Counted from the stretch's first letter, positions 40,594 to 49,112 are shown. The stretch is DNA of 64,000 nucleotides from Lacisediminihabitans sp040549525 (GCF_040549525.1 NZ_JBEPTM010000003.1:186001-250000); one strand, 5' to 3'. Numbers and translations are program-made. Notes: generated by a model not told the origin, from the sequence alone.

Positions 40594-41094
40594 GTGACCC
40601 CAGACGATACGACCTTCGACTCTCTCACCGCTTCCGACATCCCGCGACTCGTGGAGTTGAACGACGCGGCATCGCCGGCAGTGCCCATCACCTCCGAGCT
40701 GGAGATGGCAGCCCTGCTCGATGCCTCCGGATTCACCCTCGCGGCCCGCGACGGCGACACCCTCATCGGATTCGTGATCGGAATGCGCCCTCGCGCCGAG
40801 TACTCCAGCGAGAACTTCCGCTTCTTCGACTCGCGCAGTTCGGATTTCCTTTACGTCGACCGCATCGTGATCGACGGCTCGCGGCGTGGCTCCGGCATCG
40901 GGCGCGCCCTCTACGGGGCCGTCTTCGCGCTCGGACGCCACGAGGGAATGCGAGAGGTGACCTGCGAGGTGAACCTCGACCCGCCGAATCCGGAGTCTCT
41001 CGCGTTCCACGCGCGTCTCGGCTTCGAGCGCGTCGGCGAACAGGAGACCAAGGGCGGCTCCGTCACCGTCGCCCTGCTCGCCGCCGAGCTGTGA
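40594..41094 (+). CDS. GNAT family N-acetyltransferase
   Basis: A 166-residue GNAT acetyltransferase. It has the core strand DFLYVDRIVI, the acetyl-CoA-binding loop SRRGSGIGRALYGAV, and the late NPESLAFHARLGFERVGEQE typical of the family. The start is taken as the GTG at 40594, since it gives the usual N-terminus TPDDTTFDSL; an ATG at 40564 is possible. The acceptor amine is unknown. The dps gene converges on it 6 bp away. Confidence 0.88.
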   Translation: MTPDDTTFDSLTASDIPRLVELNDAASPAVPITSELEMAALLDASGFTLAARDGDTLIGFVIGMRPRAEYSSENFRFFDSRSSDFLYVDRIVIDGSRRGSGIGRALYGAVFALGRHEGMREVTCEVNLDPPNPESLAFHARLGFERVGEQETKGGSVTVALLAAEL

Positions 41095-41100
41095 CCGGGA

Positions 41101-41577
41101 CTAGAGGCCGGTCTTCGCGTCGCGCTTGCGCGGCTTGAGGCTCTCGGCGCTCACCATCCAGGCGTACTGCTCCAGGGTCTCGATGACCTTGTGCAGGATG
41201 TCTGCGGTGGTGGGATCCGCTTCGTCGACCTCGTCGTGCACTCGGCGGCAGGTTTCCGCCGCGGCGTCGAGACGCTCCGTCATGAGGCTGACGACCTCCG
41301 AGGTGTCGACCTGGTCCGCCGGGAACTTCGGCAGCGTCGTCGTGGCGCTCACGGTCTCTGAGCGACCGTCGGGAAGGGCGTGCAGAGCGCGCATCCGCTC
41401 GGCGATCTCGTCGGAGAGACCGCGGGCCGCGTCGATGATCTCGTCGAGGATGAGGTGGGTGTCGCGGAAGTTGGTGCCCACCACGTTCCAGTGGGCCTGC
41501 TTGCCCTGGATGTGGAGCTCGATGAGATCCACGAGAACGGACTGCATGTTGTCGGAGAGTTGCTTGGTTGCCTTCAT
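41101..41577 (-). CDS. dps: Dps family ferritin-like protein
   Basis: A 158-residue DNA-protection-during-starvation protein. The inter-subunit ferroxidase ligands are all present at the family spacing: His29, His41, Asp45, Asp56 and Glu60. QAHWNVVGTNF and HLILDEIIDAA are the signature stretches. It stores iron and removes hydrogen peroxide, and Lys/Arg-rich ends (KATK, PRKRDAKTGL) may bind DNA. The ATG is at 41577; a long upstream open frame is not used. It is divergent from the MFS gene at 41671. Confidence 0.94.
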   Translation of the reverse strand: MKATKQLSDNMQSVLVDLIELHIQGKQAHWNVVGTNFRDTHLILDEIIDAARGLSDEIAERMRALHALPDGRSETVSATTTLPKFPADQVDTSEVVSLMTERLDAAAETCRRVHDEVDEADPTTADILHKVIETLEQYAWMVSAESLKPRKRDAKTGL

Positions 41578-41670
41578 GAGAATGACCGTACACGCGGTGG
41601 CCGGTGGTTCAACCCGTCGTCGCTCGCAATACGCTGGGGTCATGCATCCGCTCGCCAGAATCCTCGCGTC

Positions 41671-42867
41671 GTGAGCGTCGATTCGGCACGGAAGCCCCGA
41701 CTGTCCCGCGATGTGATCGTGCTCGGGGTCATCGCCTTCTTCGTGATGGTGGGCTTCGGCGTCGTTGTGCCGGTGCTGCCCGTCTACGTGCGCAGCTTCG
41801 GCGTGGGCAACGCGGAGGTGGGGGCCGTCGTCTCGGCCTTCGCTCTGATGCGTTTCGTCTCCAGTCCCTTCTGCGGTCGGATGATCGACTGGGCGGGGGA
41901 GAGGGCGATCCTCTCGATCGGGATCGGAATCGTCGCGCTCTCGAGCGGCCTCGTCGGCCTCGCCCAGAACTACCCGCAGTTGCTGATCCTTCGGGGCATC
42001 GGCGGCATCGGTTCGGCGATGTTCACCGTGTCGGCGATGACCCTGCTGATCGGATCGACCTCCACCGCGATGCGGGCACGGTCGATCGGGTTCTACCAGG
42101 GTGGGTTCCTCATCGGCGGGATGACCGGCCCGGCCCTCGGTGGACTGCTCGCGACGATCTCGCTCACCGCCCCGTTCTTCTTCTACGCCGGCACCCTCGC
42201 GGTCGCGGGCATCGTCGGCGTGCTGTTGCTGAAGCCCCGCACGGTCGCCGTGACCACGGACTCCGGGGCTGCCGTCAGCATCCCCTTCCGGGAGGTGTTG
42301 CGCGACCGCGGATACCGCGCCGCCTGCATCGCGAACTTCGCCCAGGGCTGGACCTCCTTCGGCGTGCGCAATTCGCTGGTGCCCGTATTGATCGTCGAGG
42401 TGCTTCGGGGGCCGAGCGCCTGGACCGGCATCGCCTTCGCCTTCTCCGCGGTCGCCCAGACCGTCGCGCTCGCGCCGGCAGCGCGGTTCATCGATGTGGT
42501 CGGCCGCAAGCCCGCGATCGTCGGATCCTTCGCGGTCGCCGCCGTGACCATCGCCGCAGTCCCCTTCGTCACGAACTTCCTCGCCCTCACCGCCCTCCTC
42601 TGCCTCTATGGCGTGGCGGCGGCGTTCATGGGCACGGCCCCTGCCGCGGCGGTCGGGGACGCCGCCGGTGCCGCTGGCGGTCGACCGGTCGCCGTATTCT
42701 CGATGTTCTCCGACTTCGGCGCCATCATCGGCCCGCTCGTCGCCGGCTTTCTCGCCGACACCGTCTCGTATCCGGTGGCCTTCGCGGTCGGCGCGGTCTT
42801 CTTCGCCGGAGCCTCTGCCTATGCCCTGCGGATGCCCGGCAGAACACGCACCCCCGTCACCACGTGA
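41671..42867 (+). CDS. MFS transporter (DHA1-like)
   Basis: A 398-residue twelve-helix major facilitator. It begins with VIVLGVIAFFVMVGFGVVVP (helix 1). Other features are FALMRFVSSPFCGRMIDWAG with the loop 2-3 DWAGER motif, motif C-like GGFLIGGMTGPALGGLLA in helix 5, and FIDVVGRKP after helix 8. This layout is of drug:proton antiporters. The start is the GTG at 41671; the long frame upstream is the antisense of dps. A strong hairpin follows the stop. Substrate unknown. Confidence 0.88.
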   Translation: MSVDSARKPRLSRDVIVLGVIAFFVMVGFGVVVPVLPVYVRSFGVGNAEVGAVVSAFALMRFVSSPFCGRMIDWAGERAILSIGIGIVALSSGLVGLAQNYPQLLILRGIGGIGSAMFTVSAMTLLIGSTSTAMRARSIGFYQGGFLIGGMTGPALGGLLATISLTAPFFFYAGTLAVAGIVGVLLLKPRTVAVTTDSGAAVSIPFREVLRDRGYRAACIANFAQGWTSFGVRNSLVPVLIVEVLRGPSAWTGIAFAFSAVAQTVALAPAARFIDVVGRKPAIVGSFAVAAVTIAAVPFVTNFLALTALLCLYGVAAAFMGTAPAAAVGDAAGAAGGRPVAVFSMFSDFGAIIGPLVAGFLADTVSYPVAFAVGAVFFAGASAYALRMPGRTRTPVTT

Positions 42868-42873
42868 CCCTCC

Positions 42874-42901
42874 CCGCACCCGCCTTTCGAGGTCGGTGCG
42901 G
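42874..42901. terminator. Hairpin between convergent MFS and YdeI-like genes
   Basis: CCGCACC (42874-42880) pairs perfectly with GGTGCGG (42895-42901). An inner CCT/AGG stem closes a TTCG loop, making a stable hairpin. It ends 1 bp before the YdeI-like gene. There is no clear T-tract in either direction, but the position between convergent stops fits a shared terminator. Confidence 0.6.
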
Positions 42902-43474
42902 TCAGGGCGTCTCCCCGCGGCTGAGCAGGGCGACCACGTTCTCGATCTTCGCCGATCGCGTTGCCGCGCGCGTGACCGCGCCGATGCGGAAGAGGATCGC
43001 GAACCGGTTCTGTGAGGAGAGCGCGGCGAACGCGGCGGCGGCGACGGGTTCCGCCGCGAGAGCCGACCGCAGGTCTTCGGGAACTTCGGCGCCCTTCTGG
43101 CGATAGGCGGCGTCCCAGCGGCCATCGGCCCGGGCGCGCTCCACCTCGGCGAGGCCACCCGGTCGCATGCGTCCCTCGGTCATCAGGCGCGCGATGTGAT
43201 CACGATTGACCTGCGACCACATGCTCCTGGCGCGACGGTGGGTGAAGGAGACCAGAGAGAAGTCGGCGTCGAAGGCATTGGTCTGCCCGTCGATCCAGCC
43301 GTGGCAGAGGGCCACGTCCAGCGCTTCGGCGTAGACGATCCCCGGCATCGTGGACCCTTTCTTGCGCAGTCTGAGACGCACGCCCGAGGACTCCGATCCC
43401 TCCGCCTCCAGCCAGGCCTCCCATTCCGCGGAGGTCGCGAAATGCATGACCGGCTTCGACGCGTGGGCCACCAT
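42902..43474 (-). CDS. YdeI/OmpD-associated family protein
   Basis: A 190-residue cytoplasmic protein of the YdeI/OmpD-associated family. It has MHFATSAEWEAWLEAEG, the signature VYAEALDVALCHGWIDGQTN, SFTHRRARSMWSQVNRDHI and a late helical AFAALSSQNRFAILFRIG. The family is widely distributed and poorly understood; links to envelope stress and cationic peptides have been described in enterobacteria. The start region near 43474 is divergent from the aldo/keto reductase gene. Confidence 0.9.
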   Translation of the reverse strand: MVAHASKPVMHFATSAEWEAWLEAEGSESSGVRLRLRKKGSTMPGIVYAEALDVALCHGWIDGQTNAFDADFSLVSFTHRRARSMWSQVNRDHIARLMTEGRMRPGGLAEVERARADGRWDAAYRQKGAEVPEDLRSALAAEPVAAAAFAALSSQNRFAILFRIGAVTRAATRSAKIENVVALLSRGETP

Positions 43475-43539
43475 GCGCCCATGGTATTGCGCGGTCGTCC
43501 CGTTTCGCGAGGAAGAGATACGAGGAGCAGACTGGGACC

Positions 43540-44517
43540 ATGGAATACACCTCTCTCGGAAACAGCGGCCTCGAGATCTCGGCCGTCACCCTCGGCTGCA
43601 TGAGCTACGGCGAGCCGGATCGCGGTAATCATTCGTGGAGCCTGCCGGAGGAACAGAGCCGTCCGTTCATCCGCCGCGCTCTCGAACTGGGCATCACCAC
43701 CTTCGACACGGCCAATGTGTATTCGAACGGCTCGAGTGAGGAGATCGTCGGCCGCGCCCTCCAGGACTTCGCGACTCGAGAAGAGGTCGTGATCGCCACC
43801 AAGGTGCACGGGAAGATGCGCCCCGGTCCCAATGGGGGCGGACTGTCCCGCGGGCACATCATGGAGCAGATCGACGCGAGCCTCCGTCGCCTCGGCACGG
43901 ACTATGTGGACCTTTACCAGATTCACCGCTGGGACCCCCGGGTGCCGATCGAGGAGACCATGGAGGCACTGCACGACGTCGTCAAGTCGGGCAAGGCCCG
44001 GTACATCGGGGCATCCTCTATGTTCGCCTGGCAGTTCGCCACCGCCCAGCACGCGGCAGATCTGAACGGCTGGACCCGCTTCGTGTCGATGCAGGACCAC
44101 TACAACCTCATCAATCGCGAAGAGGAGCGGGAGATGCATCCCTACTGCCTCGACCAGGGAGTCGGAGTGCTGCCGTGGAGCCCGCTCGCCCGGGGAAAGC
44201 TGACCCGGGACTGGGATGCCTCCTCCTCACGCTCGGAGACCGATGAGTTCGGAAAGACGCTCTACTCCCAGTCCGAGGACTCCGACCGTCGGGTCGCGGA
44301 TGCCGTGGCATCCGTCGCGGAGGCGCGCGGGGTCGCGCGCGCGCAGGTGGCTCTCGCGTGGGTGGCCCAGCAGCCGGCGGTGTCCTCGCCGATCGTCGGG
44401 GCGACGAAACTCTCGCATCTCGATGACGCGGTCGCCGCAGTCGAGCTCGATCTCACGGATGCCGAGCTCGCGGTGCTGACCGAGCACTACATCCCGCACT
44501 CCGTCGCGGGGTTCTAG
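43540..44517 (+). CDS. Aldo/keto reductase (YhdN/voltage-gated K+ channel beta-like)
   Basis: A 325-residue aldo/keto reductase of the larger NADPH-dependent subgroup. FDTANVYSNGSSEEIVGRAL contains the catalytic Asp and Tyr. IATKVHGKM holds the Lys and YQIHRWD the His, completing the tetrad. The C-terminal SPIVGATKLSHLDDAV is the cofactor phosphate loop. It reduces carbonyls; substrate unknown. The ATG follows a GGAGCAG site. It ends 4 bp before the convergent TIGR03086 gene. Confidence 0.92.
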   Translation: MEYTSLGNSGLEISAVTLGCMSYGEPDRGNHSWSLPEEQSRPFIRRALELGITTFDTANVYSNGSSEEIVGRALQDFATREEVVIATKVHGKMRPGPNGGGLSRGHIMEQIDASLRRLGTDYVDLYQIHRWDPRVPIEETMEALHDVVKSGKARYIGASSMFAWQFATAQHAADLNGWTRFVSMQDHYNLINREEEREMHPYCLDQGVGVLPWSPLARGKLTRDWDASSSRSETDEFGKTLYSQSEDSDRRVADAVASVAEARGVARAQVALAWVAQQPAVSSPIVGATKLSHLDDAVAAVELDLTDAELAVLTEHYIPHSVAGF

Positions 44518-44521
44518 TCCC

Positions 44522-45103
44522 TCAGCGGGCGTCGCGTCCGGTGAGGGCGAGCAGGCGAACCTGCAGGGAGGCATCGGCAGGCAGCGGCACCGGTGCGGCG
44601 AACAGGCCGCTCGCCGCGAGGGTGTCGCGTTGCGGTTCGAAGACCGTCCAGACCGCGGCGACGAGATCGTCGTCGAGGGTCTCGTCGGCGCCGACCGCCC
44701 GTGCCAGGTCCCAGGAGTGGATGGTGACGTCGCTCACCTGCTCTCGCAGGTACTCGTGGGCCGCGACGGTGTCGAAGGAGAGGCTCACCGGCGCGTCCGG
44801 TGCTGCGGCGTCCCAGGCCGAGGTGGCGGCGAGGGAGTACAGCCGCCACTCCGCGCGAAGATCGTCACCGAGAGGCTGGATGCGACGCTGTGCCTCCGCG
44901 ACGGAACTGCCGGCGAGCAGATGCGGCACCCACTGCTGCTCCTCCACCACGTGGCCGACCAGGTCGCGCACACTCCAGTCGGTGTCGGGAGTGGGAGCAT
45001 CCCAATCCGTCACCTGGCCGAGACGCACACCGAATTCGCGGTGGGCCTGTTTCTGCAGGGAGAGCCAGTCGTAGCTCGGGGCTGTCGATTCGCGCGGTTC
45101 CAT
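44522..45103 (-). CDS. TIGR03086-type metal-binding protein (DinB/mycothiol-transferase fold)
   Basis: A 193-residue protein of the TIGR03086/maleylpyruvate-isomerase N-terminal family. It has DTDWSVRDLVGHVVEEQQWV (the metal-binding His of the DinB fold), a Trp-rich middle, and TIHSWDLARAVG with the second and third metal-site residues. Such proteins are thought to bind a divalent metal and use mycothiol, the actinobacterial thiol. It is convergent with the aldo/keto reductase gene; no substrate clue. Confidence 0.87.
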   Translation of the reverse strand: MEPRESTAPSYDWLSLQKQAHREFGVRLGQVTDWDAPTPDTDWSVRDLVGHVVEEQQWVPHLLAGSSVAEAQRRIQPLGDDLRAEWRLYSLAATSAWDAAAPDAPVSLSFDTVAAHEYLREQVSDVTIHSWDLARAVGADETLDDDLVAAVWTVFEPQRDTLAASGLFAAPVPLPADASLQVRLLALTGRDAR

Positions 45104-45151
45104 GCTGGTGTCAACGCAGCGCCCGGGAATGAATTCCCCGGCGGCGCATCA

Positions 45152-45973
45152 CTAGGTGCCGTCGCCGACAGCGAAGGTGCGGCTATTGGACGACATGCTC
45201 AGAGATCCGTCATTCACCCAGTAGTACTCGTAATACACCGGTTCGGCGACGCCCTGGTCGTCGGGGGACGGTACCGTCTCCGCAGTACTCAGCCGCAGGC
45301 GCAGGCCCTCGGCGGAGAAGCGCGATTCTGAGACGCAGGTCAGGCTGTTGGTGTGGTCGGGGAGCACCACCGCAAGGCAGACCAAGCCGGAGACGGTGCG
45401 CGCGACGTAGGTGAGGGCGTCGCGGGGGGTGGAACCGAAGTTGCCGAAGGATCGGATCGTGGATGGTGCGATACCGGAGCCGAGCAAGACTGCCGGTACA
45501 TCTTCTGGGGTTTGCGTTGAGTCGAGCACCGCGAGTCCTGGCGAGGGGCTGGGGGCCGCGCTGGCGCTCGTCGCGGCGGGCCCCGGTGGGCCCTCCGGTG
45601 GTTGCACGCGCCCGAGAATGAATCCTCCCGCCGCAAGCAGGAGCCCGACGACGGATGCCGCCGCGATGAGCCCAATCGGCCGCGACGGCCGCGTGAACGG
45701 CTCCGCTGTCTCGTGCGGGAGGATCTCGGAGCGCGGTTCTTCTTGCCGAGCGTCAGTGATGACCGCGGCGACGCGGGGCTCGGGGATGTCGTTCGGCTGG
45801 GTCAGGTTGCGCAGCTGGCGTTCGGCATCCCGGAGTTCGAGTTCATTGGCGCGCAGGCGCAGGGATGCTCCGGAGTCCGGGTCGACGGCGTCGACCAAGG
45901 GGGGACTCCGCACCCTCGCGAGAGTAGACCTGGCGTCGGAGAAGTGCGATCCGCGCTCGCAGCGGAGCGGCAT
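45152..45973 (-). CDS. Unknown single-pass membrane protein; N-terminus apparently frameshifted
   Basis: The open frame gives 273 residues: a cytoplasmic part with a helical LRLRANELELRDAERQLRN, one membrane helix (about 100-121), a Pro/Ser/Ala-rich linker and an extracytoplasmic domain with two cysteines (GLVCLAV, LTCVSES). The real N-terminus is probably in another frame. The ATG at 45989 encodes MDDDTDAAPLRARIALLRRQ, a plausible helix in ordinary codons, and joins the body frame if one base is dropped from the run of six at 45899-45904. This could be a sequencing error, a mutation or phase variation. No family recognised. Confidence 0.65.
   Translation of the reverse strand: MPLRCERGSHFSDARSTLARVRSPPLVDAVDPDSGASLRLRANELELRDAERQLRNLTQPNDIPEPRVAAVITDARQEEPRSEILPHETAEPFTRPSRPIGLIAAASVVGLLLAAGGFILGRVQPPEGPPGPAATSASAAPSPSPGLAVLDSTQTPEDVPAVLLGSGIAPSTIRSFGNFGSTPRDALTYVARTVSGLVCLAVVLPDHTNSLTCVSESRFSAEGLRLRLSTAETVPSPDDQGVAEPVYYEYYWVNDGSLSMSSNSRTFAVGDGT
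45899..45904. other. G6/C6 homopolymer at an apparent frameshift
   Basis: Six G on the plus strand (six C in the coding strand) mark the point where the frame starting at ATG 45989 must shift by one base to continue into the body of the 45152-45973 protein. Five bases would give one uninterrupted protein of about 278 residues. Confidence 0.6.
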
Positions 45974-46071
45974 CCGTATCGTCGTCCATGAGCGATAGTC
46001 CTCATCGGTGGTGCAGGGTGAGTACCACCGTACGCCCCGCCGTAGGCTGGAAAGCGGAAAGGCCCTACTCG

Positions 46072-46584
46072 ATGAGCACAGATTCCGGCAGCACCCCTAT
46101 CGATCGATCGCGGACGGTGACCTGGGAGGATCCGCTGGTCGGGGCCGCTCTCGCCAAGACGATGTCCGGTCTCGAATACATGCAGGGACTCCTCGATGGC
46201 AGCATCCCCGCACCGCCGATCGTGAACCTCATGAAGATGAGGCCGGTGGGGGTCGAGGTGGGCAAGGTCACCTTCACCTGCGACCCCGACGAATCGCACT
46301 ACAACCCCATCGGCACGGTTCACGGCGGACTGGTCTGCACCCTGCTCGACTCGGTGCTCGGATGCGCCGTTCAGACGACGTTGCCGAAGGGCCAGGGCTA
46401 CACCTCGCTCGAGATCAAGATCAGCTACCTTCGTCCGGTCACCGCGGACACCGGCGAGCTCACCGCTGTCGGCATCGTCACGAAGCCGGGAAGCCGGGCC
46501 GCCTTCGCCGATGGCACTGTTCACGACTCGAACGGTAAGCTCATCGCCACCGCGAGCAGCACCCTTCTGGTGTTCCCCGTCTGA
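46072..46584 (+). CDS. PaaI-type hotdog thioesterase
   Basis: A 170-residue hotdog-fold protein. The catalytic region NPIGTVHGGLVCTLLDSVLG carries the HGG motif and the helix acid. SLEIKISYLRPVTADTGEL and the terminal ATASSTLLVF complete the fold. PaaI-like enzymes hydrolyse acyl- or aryl-CoA thioesters. The ATG at 46072 is chosen because the family begins here; the longer upstream frame has no ribosome site. It is followed after 47 bp by a CDF transporter gene. Confidence 0.88.
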   Translation: MSTDSGSTPIDRSRTVTWEDPLVGAALAKTMSGLEYMQGLLDGSIPAPPIVNLMKMRPVGVEVGKVTFTCDPDESHYNPIGTVHGGLVCTLLDSVLGCAVQTTLPKGQGYTSLEIKISYLRPVTADTGELTAVGIVTKPGSRAAFADGTVHDSNGKLIATASSTLLVFPV

Positions 46585-46631
46585 ACGGGGTAGTGACCGC
46601 TCTGACAGCCGTGACTTCTTAGACTGGCAGT

Positions 46632-47570
46632 GTGAGCGACACGCACGGGCACAGCCACTCGCACGGCCTGGATCCTCAGGCCGGCCGAGCGAATCGCGCG
46701 CGCCTGCTGATCACCATCGGCATCGTCGCCGTCGTCCTCGTGGCGGAGGTGATCGGCGGCATCCTCTCCGGCTCGCTCGCGCTGTTCGCCGACGCCGGTC
46801 ACATGCTCTCCGACCTCACCGGGCTGCTCGTCGCGCTGGTCGCCCTGACCATGGCGGCTCGTCCGGCCACGGATGCCCGCACCTTCGGTCACCGGCGCGC
46901 AGAGGTGTTCGGGGCGCTCGCCAACGGGCTCATCCTGCTGGTGGTAGTGGGTTTCGTGGTCGTTGAGGCGGTGACGCGGCTTGTCGAGCCGACGGTTGCG
47001 GCCGTGCAGGCTCCCCTGATGCTGGGGGTGGCCGTGCTCGGGGCGATTGCGAACACCGCCGGGCTTCTCGTGCTGCGCGGCGGAGCGAAGGATTCGATCA
47101 ACATGCGCGGCGCCTATCTCGAGGTGCTCGGCGACCTGGTCGGATCCGTCGCCGTGATCCTGGCAGCCATCGTCATCCTGCTCACCGGGTTCGAGCGTGC
47201 CGATGCGATCGCCTCCCTCGCCATCGCCGCGCTGATCGTGCCACGGGCGCTCGGCCTGCTTCGGGACGTGATCCGCGTGCTCAGCCAGGGCACCCCCCGC
47301 GGAACGGATGTCGCGCTCATCCGCGAACACGTGCTGTCCAAGCCGGGCGTGGTGTCGGTGCACGACGTGCATGTCTGGTCGATCACGCCCGGGGCCGACG
47401 TGTTCTCCGCGCATGTCGTGGTGGATCGGGTGGTCTTCAGCGAGAACCGCACCGACCAGCTCCTCGACGCCCTCACCGAATGCCTCGCCGATCATTTCGA
47501 CGTCGCACACTCCACCTTCCAGCTGGAACCGGAGGAGCACGCCGACCACGAGGCGGACCAGCACCGCTGA
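46632..47570 (+). CDS. Cation diffusion facilitator (zinc/cobalt exporter)
   Basis: A 312-residue CDF transporter. The N-terminus is His-rich (HGHSHSHG). Six helices follow, with FADAGHMLSD in helix 2 and MRGAYLEVLGDLVGS in helix 5, carrying the metal-site HxxxD-type residues. A loop with ATDARTFGHRRAEV precedes the C-terminal cytoplasmic metal-binding domain (SVHDVHVWSITPG). The tail EEHADHEADQH adds further His residues. It exports Zn2+ or a similar metal by proton antiport. The GTG at 46632 is the start; a strong terminator follows. Confidence 0.93.
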   Translation: MSDTHGHSHSHGLDPQAGRANRARLLITIGIVAVVLVAEVIGGILSGSLALFADAGHMLSDLTGLLVALVALTMAARPATDARTFGHRRAEVFGALANGLILLVVVGFVVVEAVTRLVEPTVAAVQAPLMLGVAVLGAIANTAGLLVLRGGAKDSINMRGAYLEVLGDLVGSVAVILAAIVILLTGFERADAIASLAIAALIVPRALGLLRDVIRVLSQGTPRGTDVALIREHVLSKPGVVSVHDVHVWSITPGADVFSAHVVVDRVVFSENRTDQLLDALTECLADHFDVAHSTFQLEPEEHADHEADQHR

Positions 47571-47615
47571 CCTCGTCTGCGCGGCCCGGCCCGGTGCGCG
47601 AGCGCGGGCGCGAAA

Positions 47616-47642
47616 AAGGGCCCCCGCGATGCGGGGGCCCTT
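47616..47642. terminator. Bidirectional rho-independent terminator
   Basis: AAGGGCCCCCGC (47616-47627), loop GAT, GCGGGGGCCCTT (47631-47642) form a perfect 12-bp stem between the convergent CDF and YceI genes. On the minus strand the stem is followed by TTTTT, and on the plus strand by TT. Confidence 0.88.
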
Positions 47643-47657
47643 CCGAGGGAATGGGGA

Positions 47658-48218
47658 CTACGCGGCCTGCAGAACGAACTGCAGCTCGAAGTTGATGCTG
47701 ACGTCGTCGCCGAGGGTGAATCCGCCGGCCTCGAGGGCGGCGTTCCAGCTCACGCCGAAGTCGTGGCGGTTGATCTTGGTCGACGCGGCGAAGCCGGCCT
47801 TGGTCTGGCCGTAGCCGTCGGTGACGATTCCGCCGAATTCACCCTTGAGGGTGACGGGCTTGGTGACGCCACGGAGGGTGAGGTCGCCGGCGACGGTGAT
47901 GTCGTCCCCGTCGAGAACCACGCTCGTGGAGACGAAGGTCATGTTCGGGAACTCGTCGGCCTTGAAGAAGTCGTTGGTGCGGAGGTGGTTGTCGCGGTCC
48001 TTCTGGTTCGTGTTGACCGAGGCGACCTCGATGCTGGCCTCTACCGTCGAATTCGCCGGGTCCTCGGCGGTGACGATGGTTGCGGTGAAGCGCTCGAAGG
48101 AGCCGCGCACCTTGCTGATGGCGAGGTGCTTCACCGAGAAGGTGACCTCGGAGTGGGTGGGGTCGAGCACCCAGGTGCCGGCGACGTAGGAGGGATGAGT
48201 GTCAGTGATGGTTGTCAT
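47658..48218 (-). CDS. YceI family lipid-binding protein
   Basis: A 186-residue YceI-like lipocalin-type barrel. It has TWVLDPTHSEVTFSVKHLAI at the start, then FERFTATIVTAEDP, HLRTNDFFKADEFPNMTFVS, GDLTLRGVTKPVTLKGEFGG, and a final INFELQFVLQ strand. The fold binds isoprenoid or other long lipids. No signal peptide is present, so it is cytoplasmic here. The ATG at 48218 is chosen by homology. A perfect GTGCATGCAC palindrome lies 12 bp upstream, a likely operator (MarR-type sites look like this). A strong terminator follows. Confidence 0.9.
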   Translation of the reverse strand: MTTITDTHPSYVAGTWVLDPTHSEVTFSVKHLAISKVRGSFERFTATIVTAEDPANSTVEASIEVASVNTNQKDRDNHLRTNDFFKADEFPNMTFVSTSVVLDGDDITVAGDLTLRGVTKPVTLKGEFGGIVTDGYGQTKAGFAASTKINRHDFGVSWNAALEAGGFTLGDDVSINFELQFVLQAA

Positions 48219-48230
48219 AGTTCTATGCAA

Positions 48231-48240
48231 GTGCATGCAC
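48231..48240. promoter_or_regulatory. Palindromic operator candidate upstream of yceI
   Basis: GTGCATGCAC is a perfect 10-bp palindrome 12 bp before the YceI start, flanked by TGCAA and TGTGTG. A TTGACA (minus strand, 48264-48269) lies about 24 bp further upstream, but no good -10 at the right spacing was found. MarR-family regulators bind sites of this kind; none is encoded next to it. Confidence 0.5.
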
Positions 48241-48324
48241 CTGTGTGTTATTCCCGAATTGTGTGTCAATTCACAGCAGTTCACGGACTGTTCCTTCGCC
48301 CGCCGTCTTCGTTAGCCTCGAACC

Positions 48325-48855
48325 ATGCCCCGAAGCGTCGCACTCCTCCGCGGAATCAACGTCGGCCGGGCGAAGGCGATTCCGATGGCGCAACTCGCGT
48401 CGGTGTTCGACGCCCTCGGATTCTCGGATGTCCACACCGTACTGCGCAGCGGAAACGTGGTGTTCGGCTCGTCCGAGCCCCTGACCGAGGATGTTGCCGC
48501 CCGGATCGAGGCCGCTGTGCTCGCATCGACCGGGGTGCAATCGAGCGTGCTGATCCTTGGATCCGCGGCGTTTTGCGAGGTTCTCGATGCCAATCCGCTT
48601 GTCGACATCGCGACCGACGGCTCCAAGAGTTTCGTCACCTTCGTCTCGTCGATGCCGCCTTCGCTGTCCCTCCCGGATGCCGCCTCCCTCGCCCCCGAAG
48701 TGCTCGCCGTCGGCCCCGCAGCGGTGTACCAGTGGATGCCAGAGGGGAGCCTCCAAACCCGGGTGCCCCGGTCGTTCTGGAAGCAGTTCGACGCACCCGT
48801 CACAGCCCGTAACTGGAACACGGTCCTCAAACTTCGGGCCATCCTTCACAGCTGA
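48325..48855 (+). CDS. DUF1697 domain-containing protein
   Basis: A 176-residue DUF1697 protein. It has the signature start MPRSVALLRGINVGRAKAIP, the SDVHTVLRSGNVVFGS strand, LGSAAFCEVLDANPLVD, and the C-terminal RNWNTVLKLRAI. The family folds like a small ferredoxin-like domain and is very common, but has no assigned reaction. The ATG at 48325 has no clear ribosome site and the mRNA may be nearly leaderless. Confidence 0.9.
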   Translation: MPRSVALLRGINVGRAKAIPMAQLASVFDALGFSDVHTVLRSGNVVFGSSEPLTEDVAARIEAAVLASTGVQSSVLILGSAAFCEVLDANPLVDIATDGSKSFVTFVSSMPPSLSLPDAASLAPEVLAVGPAAVYQWMPEGSLQTRVPRSFWKQFDAPVTARNWNTVLKLRAILHS

Positions 48856-49112
48856 TCGCGCCACGCGCGGACACGCGCCTGACCCCTCCTTCACAGGGAA
48901 CGTGGAGTTTTGTACCGAACAGTTGAACGCGGTATCGACGAGTAGTGCGGTCCGACGGTGAGAGCATTCCACCTGTCATGGATCCCGTCGAGAGCCCGTT
49001 TCCCACCCGTTTCGGGAAGCAACCACCGCCACGCGACGCCTCGTGTGTCGCCGCCTGTTGCCGCGCTGTCACCCTAGCGATTGCGCTGCTGCGGACAATC
49101 GGAGATCCTCAT

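Noticed and set aside
41578..43158. Long minus-strand frame leading into dps
   Set aside because: It runs antisense to the MFS gene at 41671; only the last 158 residues are Dps, with a normal start at 41577.
48870..49110. c-di-AMP (ydaO) riboswitch upstream of the M23 peptidase
   Set aside because: Expected by analogy with other actinobacterial wall hydrolases, but the conserved core could not be recognised by eye.
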